Assembly (NCBI GenBank): GCA_021824175.1
Contig: JAKALP010000016.1
Span: forward strand, 62,001-126,000
Length of the DNA: 64,000 nt
Direction: 5' to 3'
Source of the DNA: Deltaproteobacteria bacterium
GTDB taxonomy: Bacteria > Desulfobacterota > Desulfobacteria > Desulfobacterales > Desulfosarcinaceae
The position numbers were made by a program, and so were the translations under genes. Numbering within the stretch: the first letter of the stretch is position 1; each line of letters starts with the position of its first letter. The notes below the pieces were generated by a model. The model did no database searches and was not told where the DNA came from. It was given only the letters and a program-made list of their open reading frames with translations. Positions 17,238-25,612 of the stretch are shown here, piece by piece.

Positions 17238-19334
17238 CTATTTCTGTTTATACTCCAGAGTGATGGTCACGGTGCGGTTCAACGCCCGGCCTTCGGGCCG
17301 ATCGTTGTCATATAGCGGCGCATTGGGGCCGACCCCTTTGACTTCCAGGCGTTGGGCCATGTCGGCAGCCACGGCCAGAATGGTTTGTTTTACCGCCTGG
17401 GCGCGACGGTCGGAGAGGGCCAGATTGTATGCTTCTTTGCCGATGGTATCCGTGTGACCCACGATGGTGACCTTGGCATCGGGCACTTGGTGCATGCGCT
17501 TGATGATGCGCTCCACAATGGCCTGATTGCGGCCTTTGATGGCGGCGCTGTCATAGTCAAACAGAATCAAGGCATACTGCTCGACGACTTTATACCCCTG
17601 GATCTGGGTGCTCTGTTCAGTGCGCCGGATGTAGTGGATGGGCAAGAGGATCGGCTCCGCACTGCTTAAGCTATTGCCCTCGGTGTCGCTGGCCTGCAGC
17701 TTCATCTGGAGGCTGCCGCAGTTGGAAAGCTCTTCGATCAGAACCGCATCCAAGGGAAGGGTCCATTCAGCCGGCGGCGCACCATGGCCTTTAAATGAAT
17801 GAAAGGGATGGTTCTCTTTCATCCCGCAGAACAGATCAACCTGCCAGTCGGCCAAGCCGACTTCGGATTCAATGTGGGGCGCAATGCGCAATTGGTTCAA
17901 GTCGCTGACCTTCTGAACATAGGCGCTGTCCACGGTGTCAAGGATATCGGGATAGTCGCTGTAAAGCTCAACCCGCTGGTTTTCGGCCTGGCCTTCGGGG
18001 ATGCGGTTGGTGCTGGCGGCTTCAGGTAGATTGCGCGGTTCAACCAGCATGCGCTCCGGCGCAATGCCCCAGACGTAACGCAGATAGGCCCGCACGGCTT
18101 CGGCCCGGCCGCGGGACAGGTCGGTACGACCCTTTTCCTTGCCCACATTGGAATTGCATCCCACAATGCGCAGGTTGGCCTCATGATTGTTTTGAAGCCG
18201 CAGGCCGATAATATTGAGCACGTGGCGATATTTATCCAAGGCCCCCGTGAGATTTTTTTCATTGAAGTTTTTGGCTTCTTCCGCATTGGCAAAGAGGACA
18301 TAGCGATTGGTCAATTCGCTTTGACCGGTCTCAAAGTAAATCTGGTTGAGCAACGGCGAGCTGTCGATGGTGGTGACCTCTTCAATGGTCAGCTTTTGGG
18401 CCTCAAAGGCCACCGTGCCCTTGGGTGGTTCCAGGAAGCGGTAGGAAATTAGGTAGCGGTGCAGTAAAATGGAGGAAAACGCCTGAAATACCGGCAGCAG
18501 CTGAGCGGCCGATGCGGCTTTCCAGGACCGGCCATGGTGCTGGGAGGAAAGCTGGCTCAAGAAGGGATCCATGTCCGGGCCCGGCATGTAATCCACGGCA
18601 TAGACCGCGAGGTTGGAAATGGTGCCGGCGAGATTTTCGACCTCTTTGGCGGTTATATCGGAATTGATATCTTCACCATCGGAAAAGATCACCAGGAACT
18701 TATTGTCCTTGGCTGGCATCCGGCCGGCCATATCCAGCCCCAGGCGGATGGCATCGAAAAGATAGGTGCCTTCAGTCAATCCTTCGTTCAAACCGTGACG
18801 CAAGAAAGCGCGCAATTGATCCGAATCTTTGGTTTGAATGCCTCTGGCATGCAAGGCGCGCCCGTCGACCGTGGTAGTATTTTGATCATCGAAGACAATG
18901 GCGGAAACAGTGTCAATGGGGCGCAAGGTGCTGTAAAATGCTTTCAAGGCGTCGGAAAGTGGTCCGACCGCTTCACGGAATTTCATGGATTTGGAGTTGT
19001 CCACCACCATGACGATGTTCAGGCCCACCTCCTTGCTGGTGGCCAGGGGTTCCACGGTGAGGACCTTGGCGGTTTTAGGTCCCTGGTGGATAGAGAAGTT
19101 TTCAGGGGTCAATCCACGAATGGGGTTTTCATCCGCATCGGTGGCCGATACCAACAATCGGCCGTCTTCCATGGTTTGAAAGGTGAGTTTGGCGACGTTT
19201 TGAGGGCCTTGTACCTGCAAGGGCGGGGGCGTTGGCGATGTCGCGGGTGTCGGGGTTGTATCGGTCTCTGCCTGGGCACAAAGCGGCAGATTGAAAAACA
19301 AGAGAATGATCAAAGGGATGAAACGTTTTTTCAT
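17238..19334 (-). CDS. VWA domain protein with two OmpA-like peptidoglycan-binding domains
   Basis: 698-residue exported envelope protein. A signal peptide (about 1-23, ending AQA) is followed by a Thr/Pro-rich linker and a VWA domain (about 110-300) with MIDAS motif DNSKS. Two OmpA-like domains follow: a divergent one at about 340-480 (IVGCNSNVG, SRGRAEAV) and a typical C-terminal one at about 565-695 (LFDYDSAAI, IVGHTDTIG, LSDRRAQAV). It should sit in the periplasm bound to peptidoglycan while the VWA part holds a partner through a metal ion. AAGGAG seven bases before ATG 19334 fixes the start; the open frame to 19427 is not used. Confidence 0.88.
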   Translation of the reverse strand: MKKRFIPLIILLFFNLPLCAQAETDTTPTPATSPTPPPLQVQGPQNVAKLTFQTMEDGRLLVSATDADENPIRGLTPENFSIHQGPKTAKVLTVEPLATSKEVGLNIVMVVDNSKSMKFREAVGPLSDALKAFYSTLRPIDTVSAIVFDDQNTTTVDGRALHARGIQTKDSDQLRAFLRHGLNEGLTEGTYLFDAIRLGLDMAGRMPAKDNKFLVIFSDGEDINSDITAKEVENLAGTISNLAVYAVDYMPGPDMDPFLSQLSSQHHGRSWKAASAAQLLPVFQAFSSILLHRYLISYRFLEPPKGTVAFEAQKLTIEEVTTIDSSPLLNQIYFETGQSELTNRYVLFANAEEAKNFNEKNLTGALDKYRHVLNIIGLRLQNNHEANLRIVGCNSNVGKEKGRTDLSRGRAEAVRAYLRYVWGIAPERMLVEPRNLPEAASTNRIPEGQAENQRVELYSDYPDILDTVDSAYVQKVSDLNQLRIAPHIESEVGLADWQVDLFCGMKENHPFHSFKGHGAPPAEWTLPLDAVLIEELSNCGSLQMKLQASDTEGNSLSSAEPILLPIHYIRRTEQSTQIQGYKVVEQYALILFDYDSAAIKGRNQAIVERIIKRMHQVPDAKVTIVGHTDTIGKEAYNLALSDRRAQAVKQTILAVAADMAQRLEVKGVGPNAPLYDNDRPEGRALNRTVTITLEYKQK

Positions 19335-19558
19335 AATTGCACTCCTTAACAATCGGTACAATTTCAATTTCGAATCAAAGAGGGCGTTGGTTATCCAGAG
19401 CCTGATGATTAGAAGGGGTGCCTCCACGGGAGGTTCACGGGTTGATCCTGAATTGGAGCCCTGGCTCCAGGCTGTTAAAGCAACGCGCGTACCATATACA
19501 AAATGGTTTTGATAAACAAATGGTTTTGTAAAAAGCCGGCCTGGATTTGTTTCGCGGT

Positions 19559-19705
19559 CGAGGTCATTTCAAAATGTTCAATCGGGCGCAAGATCAAGGC
19601 GGGGCGAGGTGGCCAACCGCAGACATACACCTAGTATTTCGAGCATTGGCCACCTCGCCCCAACGCCGATATTGAGACTGAGGGGACGTTTTTAAAATGA
19701 CCTCG
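19559..19705. repeat. 147-base palindromic element
   Basis: Terminal arms CGAGGTCATTT (19559-19569) and AAATGACCTCG (19695-19705) enclose a second perfect 16-base pair of arms at 19601-19616 and 19646-19661. The whole stretch can fold into one long hairpin with internal bulges. The build resembles a MITE or a structured repeat present in several copies per genome. It encodes no protein. It lies between the divergent VWA-OmpA and GatZ-like genes. Confidence 0.7.
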
Positions 19706-19797
19706 GTTACTGTTTTTGCGCCCCTAAGACCCAGGAGTTGCACTCCTCGGCATTGACCATTATGGTGAAAGAGAACTCATCCAATTCGAGGCTCACA

Positions 19798-21084
19798 ATG
19801 ACGGCATACTTGACCCAGCTCAAACAGCGGCACCTGAGGGGCGAGGCCGGCGGCCTGTTCGCGGTGTGCTCGGCCCACCCCCTGGTGTTGCGCACCGCCA
19901 TGGAAATGGCTGTGGCCCACGCCAATCCCTTGTTGATCGAAGCCACGGCCAATCAGGTCAACCAATCCGGTGGCTATACCGGCATGACGCCGGCGCGGTT
20001 TGCCACTTTTGTTTATCGGCTGGCCGCTGAAGTGGGATTGCCCCAGCAGCGCGTGATTCTGGGCGCCGATCACCTGGGGCCCCACGTGTGGCGGCGGGAA
20101 CCATCGGCCAAGGCCATGCAAAAAGCCGAGGTGTTAATCAGCCAATGCGTCGAAGCTGGATTTCAAAAGCTTCATCTGGATACCGCCACGGGCTGTGAGG
20201 ATGATCCTTCTGCTTTGCTGCCAGTCGACGTTACGGCCGAGCGCGCGGCCCGGTTGTGCCAGGCGGCCGAAGAAAGTGCCCACCGCAAGCAACTCGAATC
20301 GCGGCCGCTCTACATCATCGGCCATGAGGTGCCGACCCCGGGCGGCGGGTTGATTCAGGGCCAGGATGTGGCCATAACCGAATCCTCCCAACTGGCGGCG
20401 GCCATTGCGGAGAATGAAAAGGCTTTTCAAAAATCGGGTTTGTCCGCGGCCTGGCATAGAGTCATGGCCGTGGTGGTCCAGCCGGGAGTGGATTTTGGCG
20501 ATCATACGGTGGCGGCTTACCAGCCCGAGCGGGCCCAGCACCTCTCCCAAGCCCATGCCCAATTGCCGGGTATCATGACCTACGAGATCCACGCCACCGA
20601 TTTCCAGACCCCGGCTGCCTTGAAGCAAATGGTGCAGGACCATTTTTTACTGCTCAAGGTGGGACCCGCTTTAACCTTTGCCATGCGCCGGGCGCTGTAT
20701 GCCCTGGCCCAGATCGAAGATCAGTTGCCGGGGATCGAACGCCCATCTCAATTGATACACGTCATGGAGCGGTTGATGACCGCGCGGCCCGGGCACTGGC
20801 AGACCACTTACCAGGGGGACGCCCAAGAACTGGAAGCCCTGCGTCACGGCAGCCTGCGGGACCGTATTCGTTACTACTGGTCTTATCCCGAAGCCCAGAA
20901 TGCGGTGGCGCAACTGATAGAGAATTTACAACAGCCCCTGCCCGCTGAATTGGTGCAGGAGCATTTGCCCGACCTGTTCAGCACCATTCATCAGGCGGGA
21001 TTGGACGGAGATCCGGTGGCCATGGTGCAACTGGCCATTCAGGATACCTTGAGGCCGTATATGGAGGCATGTTGGCGGAGTTGA
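19798..21084 (+). CDS. GatZ/KbaZ-like tagatose-bisphosphate aldolase non-catalytic subunit
   Basis: Cytoplasmic TIM-barrel protein, 428 residues. Family motifs are PLLIEATANQVNQSGGYTG, RVILGADHLGPHVW, KLHLDTATG and YIIGHEVPTPGG. In enterobacteria this subunit stabilises the class II tagatose-1,6-bisphosphate aldolase GatY/KbaY. No catalytic partner or sugar transport gene is near, so it may act elsewhere or have its own aldolase or kinase activity. GAGG precedes ATG 19798; upstream in-frame codons from 19738 lack a ribosome site. Confidence 0.85.
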   Translation: MTAYLTQLKQRHLRGEAGGLFAVCSAHPLVLRTAMEMAVAHANPLLIEATANQVNQSGGYTGMTPARFATFVYRLAAEVGLPQQRVILGADHLGPHVWRREPSAKAMQKAEVLISQCVEAGFQKLHLDTATGCEDDPSALLPVDVTAERAARLCQAAEESAHRKQLESRPLYIIGHEVPTPGGGLIQGQDVAITESSQLAAAIAENEKAFQKSGLSAAWHRVMAVVVQPGVDFGDHTVAAYQPERAQHLSQAHAQLPGIMTYEIHATDFQTPAALKQMVQDHFLLLKVGPALTFAMRRALYALAQIEDQLPGIERPSQLIHVMERLMTARPGHWQTTYQGDAQELEALRHGSLRDRIRYYWSYPEAQNAVAQLIENLQQPLPAELVQEHLPDLFSTIHQAGLDGDPVAMVQLAIQDTLRPYMEACWRS

Positions 21085-21113
21085 GGAGAGTTTGTTGGAG
21101 CCGGGATAAAGAG

Positions 21114-21214
21114 CAGGAGTTAGTAGTCAGAAGTCAGGAGTCAGTAGTCAGGAGTCAGAAGTTAGGGGGGAAGTTTCATTCTATTCTGACTACTGACTTC
21201 TGACTCCTGACTAC
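21114..21214. repeat. AGTCAGG heptad repeat with 19-base inverted arms
   Basis: Six AGTCAGN heptads run in tandem from about 21118. Their reverse complement follows, giving perfect 19-base arms at 21144-21162 and 21196-21214. It lies between the convergent gatZ-like and receiver genes and could serve both as a hairpin terminator. Confidence 0.7.
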
Positions 21215-21253
21215 TTAAATAACGCAATTCAAATTTTACCACTGCCTCGCGCA

Positions 21254-21655
21254 CTACGCCGCTGTACTCTTCTTCGCATATCCCAAGGACAACATCTTCT
21301 GTTCCAGGGCATCGCGTTTGACCGGCTTGACCAGGAAACCGTTGCATCCCTTGCTGTAAGCCATGACCAGATTTTCTTTGGTGCCCGAGGCCGTGACCAT
21401 GAGTTTCTTGGCGGCCGGCGCGCGCTCTTGCAGTTCGAGCTGATTGATCTTCTCCAAAAGATCGTTGCCGTTGGCATCGCCTAATTGAATGTCAATGGTG
21501 ATGAGCTCAAAGGCCACCCCCGCCTTAATGCTCTTGGTGCACAATTGCAGCGCCTGGGCCGCATTGGTGCACAGGGTGCAGTCCCCATAGGGTGCCAGTA
21601 AAGCTTTCATTTTGGTTAATGCGGCCATCTCATCATCAATGATCAAAATCTTCAT
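21254..21655 (-). CDS. Stand-alone response regulator receiver
   Basis: CheY-like single-domain receiver of 133 residues. The acidic pair is in ILIIDDEM, the phospho-acceptor Asp is in ELITIDIQLGD, the switch Thr/Ser is in VTASG and the conserved Lys is in LVKPV. There is no output domain, so it would act by binding a partner or as a phosphate shuttle. It is the last gene of the HDOD - hybrid kinase - receiver cluster, and the kinase upstream carries an HPt domain able to phosphorylate it. Confidence 0.88.
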   Translation of the reverse strand: MKILIIDDEMAALTKMKALLAPYGDCTLCTNAAQALQLCTKSIKAGVAFELITIDIQLGDANGNDLLEKINQLELQERAPAAKKLMVTASGTKENLVMAYSKGCNGFLVKPVKRDALEQKMLSLGYAKKSTAA

Positions 21656-21720
21656 TTCTACCTCCGCGGTGGGCGTTCGCCGATCTTCTCTTTACTACCT
21701 CTTTCATTAATTTTGAAGAA

Positions 21721-23961
21721 CTACCATGTCATTTGAGAAACAAATTGCTTCAACTGTTGTGCCGAGGCCGACAAGCGGGCCACGGCGCCTGGCACCTGTT
21801 GGGTAACGCCTTCCTTGCAAAGCTGCTCCACCTCCGCGGCCACGGAAGATAAGGGCATGGCTTCCACCGTGGCTGCGCCTCCTTTGATGGCATGGGCGCG
21901 CCGCAGGACGGTTTGCCAATCTTCCGCGGCCAGGGCTTGCCCGATGTCGTCGAGATAATGCCCCAGGCTTTCCATGAGTTGCGTTACTACTTCTTTGACC
22001 AAATCCGCTTCACCGAATTCATAAAGCGCCGCCTCATAGTCCAGCGGCGGCTCAGGCAACGGCGCGCTCTGGGCATCGGGCGTGTTAGCGTTGATCGGGT
22101 CGGGTCGGGCCGCTGGCGAGACCCCAGGCGCCGATTGCTGCTGTCGCGACCAGGCCACCCATTGGTTCACGGCCGCCAGCAGCGGCGCTCGCCGGATGGG
22201 CTTGTTTAATATTGCGTCCATGCCGGCGGTCTTGCACTCCTCCAAGGTCTGGGCATCGGTGTTGGCGGTCAGGGCCACAATGGGGATTCTGCGGCCGGGG
22301 GGCAGCAAAGCCCGGATATTCCGTGTTGCTTCCAGTCCGTCCATTTCCGGCATCTGGACATCCATGAGGATCAGATCAAAAAATTGGGCTTTGCAGGCGG
22401 CCACCGCTTCGCGGCCGTTGGGTGCGATGATGACGATGTGGCCCTGGGACTCCAGGTGCTGGAGGATCACCATCTGGTTGACCGGGGTATCTTCCGCCAC
22501 CAGAATCGTACCCGCGCCTTGCAGGCGCTCGGTATCTTCGTGTTCTTCCCGCGGAGAGGTCTTTTCAGCGCAGGCATCATCCCGGACCAGATCAACGGTG
22601 AAGGCAAAGGTGGAGCCCTGGCCAGGCTCGCTCTCCACGCTCAGATGGCCACCCATGAGCTCGACCAACTGATAGGCGATGGCCATGCCCAGACCCGTGC
22701 CGCCATAGCGCCGCGTGGTGCTGGCATCCACTTGGGTGAAACGCTTGAAAATAGCATCCTGGCGATCCTTGGGGATGCCGATGCCGGTGTCCAGGACCGC
22801 AAAACAGAGCCGCTGCCGGTTCTCACTGCCAGGATCGCCGACCCGCGATACGGTCAGGGTCACCGCACCCTGGGAGGTGAATTTGATGGCATTATTGACC
22901 AGGTTGATCAAAATCTGGCGCAGGCGCAGCGAGTCGCCGATGACCCTGGGCGCCGGCCGGCCCGCGGTTTGCAGGGTCAGCTCCAACCCCTTGGCATCGG
23001 CCTGCACTTTGAGTCCGGTGATGATGGATTGCAGCAATTCCAGCAGATCAAAGGGATGCTGCTCCAATACTACTTTGCCGTCCTCGATTTTGGAGTAATC
23101 CAGCACATTGTTGATCAGATGCAGCAGGTGCTCGGACTCCTGCATGGCCACGGCCGCCAGCTCGTGGCACCCCACCACGCTGTTGGCCTTGAGCATCAGT
23201 TCCGTACATCCGATGATGCCATTGAGCGGTGTGCGGATCTCGTGGCTCATATTGGCCAGAAACTGTCCTTTGGCGTGATTGGCCTGGTCCGCTTCTCTGG
23301 CCAGCTGTTTCTGGTGCAGCATGGCTTTTTTTAACCGCCGCCGGGAGTTGTTGAGCCGGCGGGTGCGTTCAGCCACCTTCTCTTCGAGCAGCAGATTCTG
23401 GTTCTTGACCATCTGGTAGAAATTGAGGCTCTCCATGACGTTGGCCAGGTTGAACAAAGTGATGGAGAGCAGGGTCAGGGAGGTGGTGGGCAGGGTGGTC
23501 TGGCCCTCATGCATCATGCCCAGAAACATGCCCTGGACCCTGGAGTTGTTGGCAATGACATGCAACAGAAAATGGTGCGCGTGATCCTGGGAAGAGACAT
23601 GCAGGCCGCGCCGCTCTCGGATGGCCCAGGCAAAAAAGCCCTCCTCAATGATAAAATCCACATGCGGTTTCAGATCCGGGCACATGGTTTCGGGGCAGCA
23701 GTAAGTTTTGACAAATTCAGAGGTCTCGTCATCCACCAGGAATACCGCGCAGCCTTTTAAGGGGATGATGTTCTGAATGCGCTCCACCGCATCTTTAATC
23801 AGCCGCATCGCGCCGTCGGCATTGTTAAAATCAATCTGGAAATCGGCCATGGAGAGCACCATTTCCAAGGCGTTCTGAATGAACCGCCGATTCTCCTCCA
23901 GATGGTCGATACGGGCCTGAAGCTTTTCGATGCTTTTTTCCGAGGTTGACTGCGCAATCAT
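21721..23961 (-). CDS. Hybrid sensor histidine kinase (GAF-like, HisKA, HATPase, receiver, HPt)
   Basis: 746 residues. An N-terminal coiled coil and GAF-like sensor domain (about 20-195) include two Cys pairs around YCCPETMC. A second coiled coil is followed by HisKA with the phospho-His in MSHEIRTPLNG (about 240). HATPase_c has NLVNNAIKF, DTGIGIP and GGTGLGM. The receiver (about 485-600) has LMDVQMPEMDG, and the C-terminal HPt (about 650-740) has AHAIKGGAA. No membrane segment is seen, so sensing is cytoplasmic. It starts five bases after the HDOD gene. Confidence 0.93.
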   Translation of the reverse strand: MIAQSTSEKSIEKLQARIDHLEENRRFIQNALEMVLSMADFQIDFNNADGAMRLIKDAVERIQNIIPLKGCAVFLVDDETSEFVKTYCCPETMCPDLKPHVDFIIEEGFFAWAIRERRGLHVSSQDHAHHFLLHVIANNSRVQGMFLGMMHEGQTTLPTTSLTLLSITLFNLANVMESLNFYQMVKNQNLLLEEKVAERTRRLNNSRRRLKKAMLHQKQLAREADQANHAKGQFLANMSHEIRTPLNGIIGCTELMLKANSVVGCHELAAVAMQESEHLLHLINNVLDYSKIEDGKVVLEQHPFDLLELLQSIITGLKVQADAKGLELTLQTAGRPAPRVIGDSLRLRQILINLVNNAIKFTSQGAVTLTVSRVGDPGSENRQRLCFAVLDTGIGIPKDRQDAIFKRFTQVDASTTRRYGGTGLGMAIAYQLVELMGGHLSVESEPGQGSTFAFTVDLVRDDACAEKTSPREEHEDTERLQGAGTILVAEDTPVNQMVILQHLESQGHIVIIAPNGREAVAACKAQFFDLILMDVQMPEMDGLEATRNIRALLPPGRRIPIVALTANTDAQTLEECKTAGMDAILNKPIRRAPLLAAVNQWVAWSRQQQSAPGVSPAARPDPINANTPDAQSAPLPEPPLDYEAALYEFGEADLVKEVVTQLMESLGHYLDDIGQALAAEDWQTVLRRAHAIKGGAATVEAMPLSSVAAEVEQLCKEGVTQQVPGAVARLSASAQQLKQFVSQMTW

Positions 23962-23966
23962 GGCAT

Positions 23967-25193
23967 TTACCTTTTATTCAACACATCTCTGAAGCTTTCC
24001 AACTGATGTTCGGCCTGGTTGATCAGGGAGCCAAACGCGCTGGCGGGCAGGCTGACCCGCTCCCAGGCTTTGACATCAAAACTTGGTACGATCTGTTCAG
24101 CGCTGTTGCCGATACCCAGACCGTGCACGACCATATCGGCTAGCTGTAAAACGGCTGCCATGGCCGGATTGGGCGCCGATGAGGGGTGATGGTGATAATA
24201 GACATTGTTTTCCAGGGCCAGGGGCAGCTTCCATTTGTTGAGCAAGCGTTTGCCCAAATGCACATGGGTGCAACCGAGGACGTTCTGTTCGGCCTTCAAT
24301 AACGGTATCGTTGAACGCTGGGCCTCCATGAAGGCGAGCTTTGCCAATTCTGGGAAATATTTACATAAAATTAGCCGACCGATGTCGTGCAGCATGCCTG
24401 AAATAAAAAGCTGTTCGGTGTGTTGCTGGATGTTGGCGTGGGCCGCCAGAATGCGGGCCACTACTCCGCAAGCCAGATTATGTTCCATAAAAGAGGCCAC
24501 ATCCATCACCTCCTTAGGAATATCCTGAAAGATTTCCATAATGGTGATGCCCAATGCCATGTTGGACACCTCTCTGGGCCCGATGAGCATCACGGCCCTG
24601 GAGATGCTGTCAATTTTGGAGCGGAAGCCGTAAAAAGCGGAGTTGACGATCTTGAGCAGGGTGGCGGTCAGGCTGGGGCTTTTATTGACCACCGCGGCGA
24701 TGCCGTTGGCCGAAGACATGGGATCGGCGATGATCTCATTCAATTCAAACACCAGGGAAGGCACTTCGGGCAGTTTGATATCGATGCGGTCGATCTTGGA
24801 CAACATCTCCTGGGAGTTGGCCGGCTTGTGGCCATTGGTAACTTCCAAGGCCACGACGGGCGGGTCGGGCTGAAAATGCTTCAGGCGATAACGGAAGCAG
24901 ATGAGCGCCACCTCCTTGACCATGGGGTGCTCAACATCCACAGCCTGAAAGATCTTCTTGACCTGTTGGCTCACCGCGGCCGTTTGCTGGGAATTTACCG
25001 GTTCTTCAATCGGTGATTCCTTGGCATCGGCGCCATCCACCCGAACTTCAAAGATCCCCCACATTTTCATGATGCGAATGTGCTTATTTTCAATGGCCTG
25101 CCCTTTAGACAGCAACAGCCTGGAGTTGTTATCCAGCACATCCTCGGCCAGCACCTGGCCTTGCACCAGCTTTTCAACCTTAACCAATCCCAT
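23967..25193 (-). CDS. HDOD domain signalling protein
   Basis: 408 residues. A small N-terminal beta-rich domain (about 1-60) is followed by a linker and an HDOD domain (about 150-350; the signature region includes LPEVPSLVFELNEI, NKSPSLTATLLKIVNS and SGMLHDIGRL). HDOD proteins are catalytically degenerate HD-fold modules that pass signals in chemotaxis-like, c-di-GMP or cell-cycle pathways. GGAGG lies ten bases before ATG 25193, preferred over the upstream frame start at 25253. First gene of the operon with the hybrid kinase and receiver. Confidence 0.88.
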   Translation of the reverse strand: MGLVKVEKLVQGQVLAEDVLDNNSRLLLSKGQAIENKHIRIMKMWGIFEVRVDGADAKESPIEEPVNSQQTAAVSQQVKKIFQAVDVEHPMVKEVALICFRYRLKHFQPDPPVVALEVTNGHKPANSQEMLSKIDRIDIKLPEVPSLVFELNEIIADPMSSANGIAAVVNKSPSLTATLLKIVNSAFYGFRSKIDSISRAVMLIGPREVSNMALGITIMEIFQDIPKEVMDVASFMEHNLACGVVARILAAHANIQQHTEQLFISGMLHDIGRLILCKYFPELAKLAFMEAQRSTIPLLKAEQNVLGCTHVHLGKRLLNKWKLPLALENNVYYHHHPSSAPNPAMAAVLQLADMVVHGLGIGNSAEQIVPSFDVKAWERVSLPASAFGSLINQAEHQLESFRDVLNKR

Positions 25194-25341
25194 GAACCTG
25201 GTCCCTCCTGCGGCCGCCCACATGTCGCAGCCCATATTCCCGGGCTGAGACACCTCCCAAGGGCGTACCGGTAGTCGCTTCGTGTGTTATTGGTATCGGT
25301 CTGGATGGGGGATACTTTAGGGCAATGGTAACCACTCAGGC

Positions 25342-25438
25342 ATTCAGAAGCCAGAATTCAGAATAGAACAATGGCAAGGAAACTCGAAGATGCGAGGACC
25401 ATCCATTCTGAATTCTGGCTTCTGAATTCTGAATTCCT
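25342..25438. repeat. CAGAATT heptad repeat with 23-base inverted arms
   Basis: Heptads of the CAGAATT/CAGAAGC type occupy 25342-25364, with a perfect 23-base reverse complement at 25405-25427 and two more heptads after it. This fills part of the 420-base gap between the divergent HDOD and thiolase genes. I see no gene in the rest of the gap. Confidence 0.7.
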
Positions 25439-25612
25439 TGGGAGTTAGTTTGGTTAGGACACCCAGGCCGTGATTTTTGCCATGCAATCTGCCCAGTGGT
25501 TTCCCTTGGTGCTTTGCCCAAAAAATGCTACACCATTTTCCAAACAGCCCAATGAAAACTCCCCCATTGTTCAATTTTAATGGTTTCAACTTATTAAGAA
25601 AGGAAATCGGTT

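Noticed and set aside
21114-21214. Possible CRISPR array
   Set aside because: The repeats are seven-base tandem units without unique spacers of constant length and with inverted order, unlike a CRISPR array; no cas gene is present.
22384-23334. Long plus-strand ORF opposite the hybrid kinase
   Set aside because: Shadow of a clear kinase gene in a GC-rich genome; low-complexity residue use and no ribosome site.
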